DNA of 18,550 nt from CAVQBP01 sp964448105 (GTDB lineage Bacteria; Bacteroidota; Ignavibacteria; Ignavibacteriales; Ignavibacteriaceae), in contig CAYUVK010000103.1 in assembly GCA_964448105.1 (NCBI GenBank), forward strand, positions 1-18,550. The letters are read 5' to 3'. Within the stretch, counting starts at the first letter, position 1; every line of letters starts with the position of its first letter. Positions 1 to 6,539 of this stretch are shown one piece after another. Position numbers and translations under genes: made by a program. The notes under the pieces are model-generated. The model did no database searches and was not told where the DNA came from. It saw only the letters and a program-made list of their open reading frames with translations.

Positions 1-177
1 CCAATTTATAATAAATATAATTAAAATAAGATTACTTTTAAACTACTCAATCTTCGATACTGGAAAAGAATTTAGTATTAAGTATCAAGCATCTTGCTTC
101 TAATGGTATATCGATGTTATTTTGGCTTTTGGAATCTAAGTAAAACACTTATTAAATGTTATTTATATACCTGACAA
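1..177. other. Upstream region of rhamnulokinase, no gene seen
   Basis: No open reading frame of note is visible. The stretch is AT-rich and must hold the leader of the rhamnulokinase gene, but I see no convincing promoter and no strong Shine-Dalgarno sequence before the ATG at 178 (the bases just upstream read tacctgacaa). A short TACTCAA followed by TTCG at 44-56 loosely recalls the operator-like motif seen at 2206 and 13242, but the spacing differs, so I do not call it a site. Confidence 0.4.
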
Positions 178-1602
178 ATGTCTATTTCAAAATTTCTTGC
201 TGTTGATTTAGGTGCCGAAAGCGGCAGGGTAATTATTGGTATTCTTCAATATGATAAAATTTCTATTGAAGAAGTACATCGTTTTCCAAACACTCAAATT
301 ATTAAAAATGGTAGTTTGTTCTGGGATGTTCCGTATTTATTTAATGAAATAAAAGTCGGCTTGTCTATTACTGCAAAAAAAGGACATAGAGATATTGAAT
401 CTATTGGTATTGATACATGGGGAGTTGATTTCGGATTAATCGGAAAAAATAATCAACTATTAGAGATGCCACATACCTACAGGGACAACCGAACTGACGG
501 AATACCTAAAAAAGTCTTTGAAATAATTTCAAGTGATGAGATTTATAAAAGAACCGCCGTACAGTTTATGCAGATTAATTCCCTATATCAGTTATACAGC
601 ATAAAACTTTCAAATGAATCGATTTTGAAGGAATGTGATAAGCTTTTATTTATGCCGGATTTGTTTAACTTCTTATTAACAGGTGAAAAAAAATCTGAGT
701 ATACAATTGCATCGACATCTCAATTTTTAAATGTAAAAACCAAAGAATTTGATGAGAAAATTTTTGGTAGTCTTAACATGCCGCTTAATATTATGGCTCC
801 TATTGTACAGCCTGGAACAGTAGTTGGAAAACTACTTCCTGAAATTGTAACAGAAACTGGATTAAATAATATTGATGTAATTGCTGTAGGTTGTCATGAT
901 ACTGCAAGTGCAGTTGCTGCAATTCCATCTGTTGCTAACGACTGGGCATATCTAAGTTCAGGTACATGGTCATTACTAGGGATAGAATCCGATAAACCTA
1001 TAATAGATTTGCAATTTAAAGAGTATACTAATGAAGGTGGTGTTAATGGTAAAATTCGATTTCTGAAAAATATAAGTGGTTTATGGCTACTTCAACAGAT
1101 TAAAAAAAGCTGGGAAAAGAATGGTGAATATTTTAGCTATGAGGAAATTACTAATATGGCTGCAAATTCAGAAGCTTTTGTCTCAATTATTAATCCCGAT
1201 GATAATTTATTTGTTAATCCTACAGATATGATTGAAGCAATAAGTGAATATTGTATTAAGACTGATCAAAAAAAACCCAAAACAAAAGGGGAATATTCCC
1301 GTTCCATCCTGGAAAGTCTTGCCTTAAAATATAAAACTGTTTTGGAGGAGATTGAAAAAGTTTCGAAGAAGAAGATTAATAAACTCCATATTGTTGGAGG
1401 CGGTTCACAAAATGAATTTTTAAATCAATTGGCCGCAGATGCAACAGGAAAACAAATTATTGCCGGACCTATTGAAGCGACTGCTATCGGAAATATAATT
1501 ATTCAAGCAATTACCAAAGGTAAAATTGAATCTCTTGAGAAAGGAAGAGAACTCGTATCTTTATCCTTTCCCCGAAAACTGTATGGACCTAAAGATCAGT
1601 AA
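178..1602 (+). CDS. rhaB: Rhamnulokinase (FGGY carbohydrate kinase)
   Basis: This 474-residue cytoplasmic kinase would phosphorylate L-rhamnulose to L-rhamnulose 1-phosphate with ATP. It has the two-lobed FGGY layout. The N-terminal nucleotide-binding stretch FLAVDLGAESGR (6-17) matches the DLGA.SGR signature typical of rhamnulokinases. SIGIDTWGVDFGL (75-87) and HTYRDNRT (99-106) are substrate-side motifs. CHDTASA (239-245) supplies the probable catalytic base Asp241, near the equivalent Asp237 of E. coli RhaB. SSGTWSLLG (260-268) and IVGGGSQN (405-412) are C-terminal lobe nucleotide-binding motifs. The length fits the family. The start is the first ATG giving the complete N-terminal motif; the ribosome site is weak. 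The gene is separated from rhaI by an 836-bp decayed gap, so it may have its own promoter. Related FGGY kinases such as fuculokinase are possible, but the motifs and the neighbouring rhaI favour RhaB. Confidence 0.93.
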   Translation: MSISKFLAVDLGAESGRVIIGILQYDKISIEEVHRFPNTQIIKNGSLFWDVPYLFNEIKVGLSITAKKGHRDIESIGIDTWGVDFGLIGKNNQLLEMPHTYRDNRTDGIPKKVFEIISSDEIYKRTAVQFMQINSLYQLYSIKLSNESILKECDKLLFMPDLFNFLLTGEKKSEYTIASTSQFLNVKTKEFDEKIFGSLNMPLNIMAPIVQPGTVVGKLLPEIVTETGLNNIDVIAVGCHDTASAVAAIPSVANDWAYLSSGTWSLLGIESDKPIIDLQFKEYTNEGGVNGKIRFLKNISGLWLLQQIKKSWEKNGEYFSYEEITNMAANSEAFVSIINPDDNLFVNPTDMIEAISEYCIKTDQKKPKTKGEYSRSILESLALKYKTVLEEIEKVSKKKINKLHIVGGGSQNEFLNQLAADATGKQIIAGPIEATAIGNIIIQAITKGKIESLEKGRELVSLSFPRKLYGPKDQ

Positions 1603-1682
1603 ATGTGGAGTAATATATTAATGAAATTATATTCAAATTAATAGGATGAATTGAGGTGTAAAATAAAGTAATCTTAATCTTC

Positions 1683-1895
1683 ATGTTATTCTTATCATTA
1701 TCATTTCTTACTATTGTCAAAAAGATTGAAAAAAATCCAAATGATGCTAAAATGAATCAGGAAAAAGTAACTAAGCGATTAGGAAGTTTAATAAAGATTA
1801 GGCCTGAATATAAGGAACGTTATATCATTCTTCATAAACATGTCTTTCCTGAAGTGTTGGATAGAATTAGGAAATCGAATAGTCTCCTTCTATAA
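1683..1895 (+). pseudogene. Truncated L-rhamnose mutarotase-like gene (RhaM/DUF718 family), N-terminal part only
   Basis: The likely original start is the ATG at 1752. From there the product contains TKRLGSLIKIRPEYKERY followed by ILHKHVFPEVLDRIRKSN, which matches the start of the RhaM/DUF718 mutarotase family (pattern KR.G..I...PE...EY..LH..V.PEVL..I...N). Family members are about 105 residues and continue into a strand such as IRNYSIFL. Here the match stops after residue N at about 1881, and four unrelated codons precede the stop at 1893-1895. The tyrosine and histidine used for catalysis in RhaM are retained, but the rest of the ferredoxin-like fold is missing, so this is almost certainly nonfunctional. 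An intact paralogue of a different subgroup lies at 9647-9967. The ORF can be extended upstream to 1683, but those 23 residues do not resemble the family. Confidence 0.7.
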
Positions 1896-2145
1896 AATCA
1901 AAACTAAATATTTTCAAGAAATCGGAATCAGCAAAATTAACCTGCTGATTAAATGTCCTATCATTATAAGTTATTTTCTTTTTAACAAGGTACGGTTCGT
2001 ATCTTGTTATGTATTCAATCCCTGGTATTTCTTCTTTTAACCCCGGAGTTAGGGGAATGGGAGCCGGCATTACAGAAATATCACCAATGGTTTGATAATG
2101 CTGAGTTTGCGGTACTGCAAATATCTTATTTAATGTAGTTTTTTG
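1867..2145 (-). pseudogene. Fragment of FtsX/MacB-type ABC transporter permease (periplasmic core domain)
   Basis: On the minus strand the open frame from 2145 down to the stop at 1867 reads through HYQTIGDISVMPAPIPLTPG, LKEEIPGIEYITRYEPYL and FADSDFLKIFSFDFIEGD. This is the pattern of the MacB_PCD periplasmic domain of FtsX-like permeases (LKEE.P.IE...R, F.D.DF...FSF....GD). A full permease of this family is several hundred residues with four membrane spans; here no transmembrane segment, start codon context or downstream domain is present. In-frame upstream sequence is closed by TGA at 2146-2148, and the match ends at GD (about 1882). Orientation is opposite to every intact gene in the window. 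It is a remnant, and its end meets the mutarotase fragment on the other strand almost exactly. Confidence 0.65.
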
Positions 2146-2202
2146 TCAGAACACTAAAAATATTTAAGCTAGACCTTGCAAAAAATATTTTTTTATTTTA
2201 CC

Positions 2203-2236
2203 TTTACTCAAAGGTTTTCGAAAACCTTTGAGTAAA
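2203..2236. promoter_or_regulatory. Perfect 34-bp palindrome, candidate LacI-family operator
   Basis: The left half TTTACTCAAAGGTTTTC is followed directly by its exact reverse complement, giving a 17+17 palindrome with no spacer and a central C-G step at 2219-2220. A central CG dinucleotide in an even palindrome is the usual form of LacI/GalR-family operators, and a LacI-family gene lies downstream at 5294. The palindrome sits about 200 bp upstream of the rhaI start. The core ACTCAAnnGTTTTCG recurs at 13242 and 13321 upstream of the TonB receptor. No T-run follows on either strand, which argues against an intrinsic terminator. The assignment to this regulator is inference. Confidence 0.55.
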
Positions 2237-2438
2237 CGGCGTGCAGAGGGAGGTTAATCCAGATACAGATATCTTGTAGATTATATGAAGGAAAAACTAA
2301 AAATCCTAATAGTTTTTCTCTTCGGGATGCTTTTATTTAAAAATATATCTTAAAAACAAATCTATGTGACTCATGTGGCGAAGCAGTATTTAAATATTAT
2401 TCTTCTATAAAATTTTTGTCCGTAAGGATGAGGAAAAA

Positions 2439-3656
2439 ATGGATACGCAAAAATTAAGTGAATTATTAGTGAATCTTAAAAATGAATTTGGAACTGAAAG
2501 AGTTTATGCTGCAGTAGAAGCCGTTGAAAAATTTCAGGTTGAAGTTCCCAGTTGGATTTTTGGTGAATTCGGTGGAGGAAGATTTGGTGACTATATGCCT
2601 CCCGGATTCGCAACAAATATTTTTGAAAAATTAGACGATGCAGCTTTAGTTAATGAATTGACTGGAGCTTCCGAACAAATCGCAACACATACATTATGGG
2701 ATTTTTCCAATGATGATCTGGAGGGATCTTATGACATTGCTGTTGGAGTAAAAAAAGCTGCTGAATCGAGAGGACTAAAGTTGGGCTCAATAAATCCAAC
2801 TTATTTTCTGACAGGCTCTCATACCGGAAGTTTAAGTTCTTATGATGAAAAGGTTAGAGAAAGATATATTGAACAAACAATTCTTTCCGGGAAAATAGCT
2901 GAGGAATTATCAAATAAACTTTTAACTCTCTGGCTTCCCGATGGTTCTAATTATCCAGGTCAATTGGAATTAGATAAACTCACATCAAACACAATTGATT
3001 CATTAAAAATTATTTCAGAAAATGTATCTAAATCAGTAAGAGTTTTAATTGAATATAAAGTATTTGAACCAGGAACTTACAGTACGGTTTTAGCTGATTG
3101 GGGTAGTGCATTAATGATGGCACAAAGTTACGGACCAAATGCGGGCGTTCTGATAGATATGGGGCACCATTACCATTCAACAAATATAGAACAGATTGTT
3201 GCAAGATTGATTAACAACAAAATTCACGGTGGATTTCATTTTAATACAAGATATGCTGCGGATGATGATCACTCAGTAGAACCAAATCCGGAAATTGCAA
3301 GAATATTCTACGAGTTAGTAAAAGGTGATGCCATTTTCGGTCAAAACAAGTGGGATTTAATGATTGATCAATGTAGTAGTAGAGAGAATAGAATTCAAGC
3401 GATTATACATTCAATAGATTCATTACAAATATCATTAGCAAAAGCAATGCTAGTTGATCAAAAAGAACTAATGGAATATCAAAAAGAAGATAAAATAATT
3501 TTAGCGAATAGATTTTTTAATAATGCTTTGATTCATGCTGATGTGAGACCAATAGTTTATGAAGCAAGGAATAATAAAAAATTACCGATTGATCCAATTA
3601 AAGCTTTTGTGCAGAGCGGGTATCAGGATAAAATAGAAAAAGAGAGAAATAATTAA
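2439..3656 (+). CDS. rhaI: L-rhamnose isomerase (RhaI type)
   Basis: This 405-residue protein would interconvert L-rhamnose and L-rhamnulose. It is of the RhaI type found in Pseudomonas stutzeri and Gram-positive bacteria, not the E. coli RhaA type. The metal ligands known for the P. stutzeri enzyme can be matched at an almost constant offset: Glu205 (LIEYKVFEPGTYS), Asp240 and His243 (IDMGHH), His267 (GGFHFN), Asp275 and Asp277 (ADDDH), and Asp310 (MIDQCSSREN). The N-terminal block PSWIFGEFGGGRFGDYMPPG (37-56) is also typical. The start is supported by a purine-rich ribosome site (aaggatgagg) before the ATG. The next gene begins 34 bp after the stop, so the two are probably cotranscribed. 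P. stutzeri RhaI also accepts other aldoses, so substrate range could be broader; the kinase, mutarotase and aldolase neighbours argue for rhamnose. Confidence 0.92.
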   Translation: MDTQKLSELLVNLKNEFGTERVYAAVEAVEKFQVEVPSWIFGEFGGGRFGDYMPPGFATNIFEKLDDAALVNELTGASEQIATHTLWDFSNDDLEGSYDIAVGVKKAAESRGLKLGSINPTYFLTGSHTGSLSSYDEKVRERYIEQTILSGKIAEELSNKLLTLWLPDGSNYPGQLELDKLTSNTIDSLKIISENVSKSVRVLIEYKVFEPGTYSTVLADWGSALMMAQSYGPNAGVLIDMGHHYHSTNIEQIVARLINNKIHGGFHFNTRYAADDDHSVEPNPEIARIFYELVKGDAIFGQNKWDLMIDQCSSRENRIQAIIHSIDSLQISLAKAMLVDQKELMEYQKEDKIILANRFFNNALIHADVRPIVYEARNNKKLPIDPIKAFVQSGYQDKIEKERNN

Positions 3657-3690
3657 ATTATAAATTCAATGCTGCAATCAAGGAGTTAAA

Positions 3691-5103
3691 ATGTTCAAAG
3701 AAAAATTGTTATCACAATTGAACTCCGTGGAGGAATATGAACAAAGTCCTGTGCCCGAATCGCAATGGAAAGGTTGGGGAAGTTTTATCGGGATGTACGT
3801 TGGCGAACATACAGCTGGGACAGAATTTGTTATTGGTCCCTTGTTCGTAGCTCATGGAGTTACGGCAAGTGATTTAATTTTTGGATTATTAATTGGCGAT
3901 TTACTTGCAGTTTTAAGCTGGGCATTCATTTGTGCACCGATTGCTACTAAATTTCGATTTACTCTCTATTATATGCTTGAAAAAATTTGCGGAATAAAAT
4001 TAACTTCCGTCTATAATTCTGTGAATGCATTAATGTTCTGCTTTTTAGCCGGTTCTATGATTGCAGTTTCAGCTACTGCTGTAGGGATACCTTTTCATCT
4101 GGGAATGCCTTCTTTGAATCAATGGTTGCCCAATAGCTTTGAATGGATAATTATAGTATTGCTGGTAGGAATTGTAACTACTTTAGTAGCCATGTTCGGA
4201 TATAATCAGGTTTCAAAATTTGCTAATATTGCAGCTCCATGGATGATATTGGTATTCATTGCTGCTGCGGTAGCTGTTTTACCTGATTTGGGGGTTACGT
4301 CATTATCAAACTTTTGGGAGATTGCAAAAACAAAAATTTGGACCGGCAAAGCTCTTCCCGGTCAAAGTCAATTCACTTTTTGGCACGTATTGTTTTTTGC
4401 ATGGTTTGTAAATATGGCTATGCACATTGGTATGGCCGATCTATCGATATTAAGATATGCAAAAAAATGGTATCACGGGTTTTCACCTGCTTCCGGAATG
4501 TATGTAGGCCATTTTATTGCCTGGATTGCTTCAGGAATTTTGTACGCGTTGTTTCTGCGCGAAACCAGTAACAGTATGCAATTTGCTCCCGGTCCGATTG
4601 CTTATAGGGCTGCAGGAATAGCAGGTGCTATTTGCGTTATAGTTGCGGGGTGGACTACTGCCAATCCTACTATATATAGAGCAGGTTTAGCTTTACAGGC
4701 AATTAAACCGAAATGGAAAACATGGAAGGTTACAGCAGTAGTTGGAGCTATAACTACCACTGCCGCATTATTTCCGGCTTTAGTTATGAAACTTTTAGAA
4801 TTTGTTGCATTATACGGATTACTATTAATGCCTATGGGTGCTATTATTATGATGGATGTCTATGTACTTCCAAAATTAAATCTAAAATCAAATTTTGCAG
4901 AATTCTTTAAGCGAGATTTTAATCCTTCTGCAGCAATAAGTTGGGTACTAGCATTATTATCTGCATTATTTTTTAATATTTATTTTGGAGTTGAAGTATT
5001 CTTCTTAGGTTTACCCGGTTGGTTCGTCGCATCACTAGTGTACATTATATCAAGTAAAGTTGTTCAACAAAAGGTTGGAAAACCAATGGAGACTTTAGCA
5101 TGA
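3691..5103 (+). CDS. NCS1-family (purine-cytosine permease-like) transporter, candidate rhamnose permease
   Basis: This 470-residue integral membrane protein has about twelve hydrophobic segments and a soluble N-terminus of about 35 residues. The segment GSFIGMYVGEHTAGTEFVIG, the following FGLLIGDLLAVLSWAFICAP, and the later FFAWFVNMAMHIGMADLSI resemble the NCS1 nucleobase-cation symporter fold (cytosine permease group). Characterised NCS1 members move nucleobases, hydantoins, allantoin or thiamine, using Na+ or H+. Placement between rhaI and the rha regulator, with no RhaT or ABC importer in the window, suggests it carries L-rhamnose or a related deoxy sugar across the inner membrane; that is inference from context. 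A strong ribosome site (aaggag) lies 6 bp before the ATG. Its stop codon TGA overlaps the start of the next small gene (ATGA), which implies translational coupling. A nucleobase substrate cannot be excluded. Confidence 0.75.
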   Translation: MFKEKLLSQLNSVEEYEQSPVPESQWKGWGSFIGMYVGEHTAGTEFVIGPLFVAHGVTASDLIFGLLIGDLLAVLSWAFICAPIATKFRFTLYYMLEKICGIKLTSVYNSVNALMFCFLAGSMIAVSATAVGIPFHLGMPSLNQWLPNSFEWIIIVLLVGIVTTLVAMFGYNQVSKFANIAAPWMILVFIAAAVAVLPDLGVTSLSNFWEIAKTKIWTGKALPGQSQFTFWHVLFFAWFVNMAMHIGMADLSILRYAKKWYHGFSPASGMYVGHFIAWIASGILYALFLRETSNSMQFAPGPIAYRAAGIAGAICVIVAGWTTANPTIYRAGLALQAIKPKWKTWKVTAVVGAITTTAALFPALVMKLLEFVALYGLLLMPMGAIIMMDVYVLPKLNLKSNFAEFFKRDFNPSAAISWVLALLSALFFNIYFGVEVFFLGLPGWFVASLVYIISSKVVQQKVGKPMETLA

Positions 5104-5273
5104 AACTTTTAGTAAAAATTATCTCATATATGAGCTTAGGGCTTACTCTTATTCCGTCATTCTTTGTTTTTACGGGAAATATATCATTAGATTCCAGTAA
5201 AATGCTTTCATTTATAGGTACAATTATTTGGTTTGTATCTGCTCCAAGCTGGATGAATAAAACCAAAGAATAA
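5100..5273 (+). CDS. Small two-span membrane protein coupled to the permease
   Basis: This 57-codon gene starts inside the stop of the permease gene (ATGA at 5100-5103) and ends 20 bp before the LacI gene. The product begins MKLLVKIISYMSLGLTLIPS, has a first hydrophobic helix at about residues 4-25 (ending near FFVFTG), a short polar stretch with SLDSSKM, a second hydrophobic helix at about 36-50 (MLSFIGTIIWFVSAPSW), and a charged tail NKTKE. Two membrane spans with a short connecting loop are predicted by eye. I do not recognise a named family. The overlap and same-strand placement suggest it is an accessory or stabilising partner of the transporter, similar in principle to small subunits of other secondary transporters. 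No function is shown by sequence alone. Confidence 0.75.
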   Translation: MKLLVKIISYMSLGLTLIPSFFVFTGNISLDSSKMLSFIGTIIWFVSAPSWMNKTKE

Positions 5274-5293
5274 ATTCCCGTTGTAGGATTAAA

Positions 5294-6513
5294 ATGAAAA
5301 AGAAAATAACTATAAAAGATATTGCGAAAGAGATTGGAGTTGATCCTTCAACAGTTTCAAAGGCTTTACGTAAGCAATCGGATATATCAATTGAAATGCA
5401 GAAAANNNNNNNNNNNNNNNNNNNNNNNNNNNNNNNNNNNNNNNNNNNNNNNNNNNNNNNNNNNNNNNNNNNNNNNNNNNNNNNNNNNNNNNNNNNNNNN
5501 NNNNNACAGTTTCAAAGGCTTTACGTAAGCAATCGGATATATCAATTGAAATGCAGAAAAAAATTAAAAGATTTGCGGATAAATTAGGTTACAGACCTAA
5601 TCTTTTAGCCAAATCTTTAATTAATAAAAGAAGTAATATTCTTGGGGTAATAATACCGGATCTGAGAATCTCTTTTTTTTCCGAAGCAACACGTGGAATT
5701 TATGAGGAAGCCACAAAAAATGGATATGAAACAATTTTATTAGTTCATGATGAAAATGCTGAAAATGAAAAAAGGAAATTGGAATTTCTAAGTGATATCA
5801 ATGTTGACGGTATTTTACTTAATGCAGTTGACGAAACAACCAATATAGATTTATACAAGAAGCTTCACTCTGAAGGAATAAAGATTGTTTGCTGGGATAG
5901 AAAACTCAAAAATTCAAATTTCAATTCTGTAACAATTAATGATAAAAAAGCAGCCTTTGAATTGACCAACATACTGATTGAAAACGGAAGGAGAAAAATA
6001 ATATTTATAGGTCCAAATACTGGAATACCAGTTGCACAAGACAGATTTGAAGGATACTTGATGGCTCTCAAGGAAAACAAAATCGGAGTAAAGAAAAATC
6101 TTATACTTGAGACTGAAAGAACATTCGAGAGTGCTCATAATACTTTATACAATGCAATACAAAGCGGTACTGACTTTGACGCGATAGTGTGTGTTGGTGG
6201 ACTTATAGCTTTTGGGGCAGGCAATGCTATTCTTGAAAGTAAGTTAAGAATTCCAGAAGATATTTTATTAACTGAGTTTGGAGATAATCAAATAATTTCA
6301 AGGCTTGGAGTTCCATTTTACACTGTAAATCAAAATCCGTACAAAATAGGACAGGAAGCTGTAAACCTTTTAACAAAGTGTCTCGTGGATGATACCTATT
6401 GCGCTAAGTCAATAAATATTGAAGTTGAGCATAATATTGTATATCGAAGTACTGGTGTACAAAGAGTAAAAAGTAAAACTAAACCTGCAATAATATTAAA
6501 TAAATCTGCCTAA
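5294..6513 (+). CDS. LacI-family transcriptional regulator of the rhamnose locus (interrupted by an artefactual N gap)
   Basis: The N-terminal segment KITIKDIAKEIGVDPSTVSK followed by ALRKQSDIS is a classic LacI/GalR helix-turn-helix. After the gap the protein continues with the hinge region (KIKRFADKLGYRPNLLAKSL) and a periplasmic-binding-protein-like effector domain (ILGVIIPDL, VDGILLNAV, GRRKIIFIGP, QDRFEGYL, DFDAIVCVGG, TEFGDNQI, TVNQNPYKIGQEAVNLL). As written, 100 N interrupt the gene and shift the reading frame, but 55 identical bases flank the gap. Merging that overlap restores one frame of 354 residues, a normal family length. The position between permease and aldolase suggests it regulates this operon, probably responding to rhamnose, rhamnulose or a phosphorylated intermediate. 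Candidate operators are at 2203-2236, 13242-13269 and 13321-13348. Confidence 0.88.
5351..5560. other. Scaffold gap with duplicated 55-bp flanks (assembly artefact)
   Basis: Bases 5351-5405 (starting acagtttcaaaggctttacg and ending aaatgcagaaaa) are identical to 5506-5560, on either side of exactly 100 N at 5406-5505. A run of exactly 100 N is a common placeholder for a gap of unknown size. Two contig ends sharing 55 bp were evidently placed end to end instead of being merged. Removing one copy and the N (155 bp) restores the LacI reading frame, which is the strongest support for this reading. A true tandem duplication within the helix-turn-helix is much less likely. Confidence 0.92.
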
Positions 6514-6539
6514 AAAAATAAACTAAAGGGAAAGAATAA

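Larger units (their letters stand above)
1603..2438. other. Decayed intergenic gap between rhaB and rhaI
   Basis: This stretch of more than 800 bp holds no intact gene. It contains, in order, a rhamnose-mutarotase-like gene start (about 1752-1881), an inverted fragment of a FtsX/MacB-type permease (about 1882-2145), a short sequence resembling the end of the inverted-repeat element near 16740 (2147-2156), a perfect 34-bp palindrome (2203-2236) and an AT-rich leader before rhaI. The two gene pieces meet within a few bases, as expected of a deletion or rearrangement scar. I see no clear promoter consensus in 2237-2438. Confidence 0.7.

Noticed and set aside
44..60. TACTCAA...TTCG sequence upstream of rhaB as another operator copy
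   Set aside because: The spacing between the two parts is three bases shorter than in the other sites and the GTTTTCG core is absent.
1840..2040. Open reading frame of 66 codons on the + strand across the decayed gap
   Set aside because: It runs antisense through the permease remnant and in a shifted frame through the mutarotase fragment, with no ribosome site and no family resemblance.
2203..2236. The perfect palindrome read as a transcription terminator
   Set aside because: No T-run follows the stem on either strand, and there is no loop between the halves; an operator fits better.
2285..2353. 22-codon ORF with a hydrophobic core (MKEKLKILIVFLFGMLLFK)
   Set aside because: It resembles a bare signal peptide, has no well-placed ribosome site and nothing to support translation; it may be a relic of a lost secreted protein.
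5294..5587. Short frame reading through the N run as a separate LacI fragment
   Set aside because: It exists only because the duplicated flank and the N placeholder shift the frame; merging the overlap gives one normal LacI gene.
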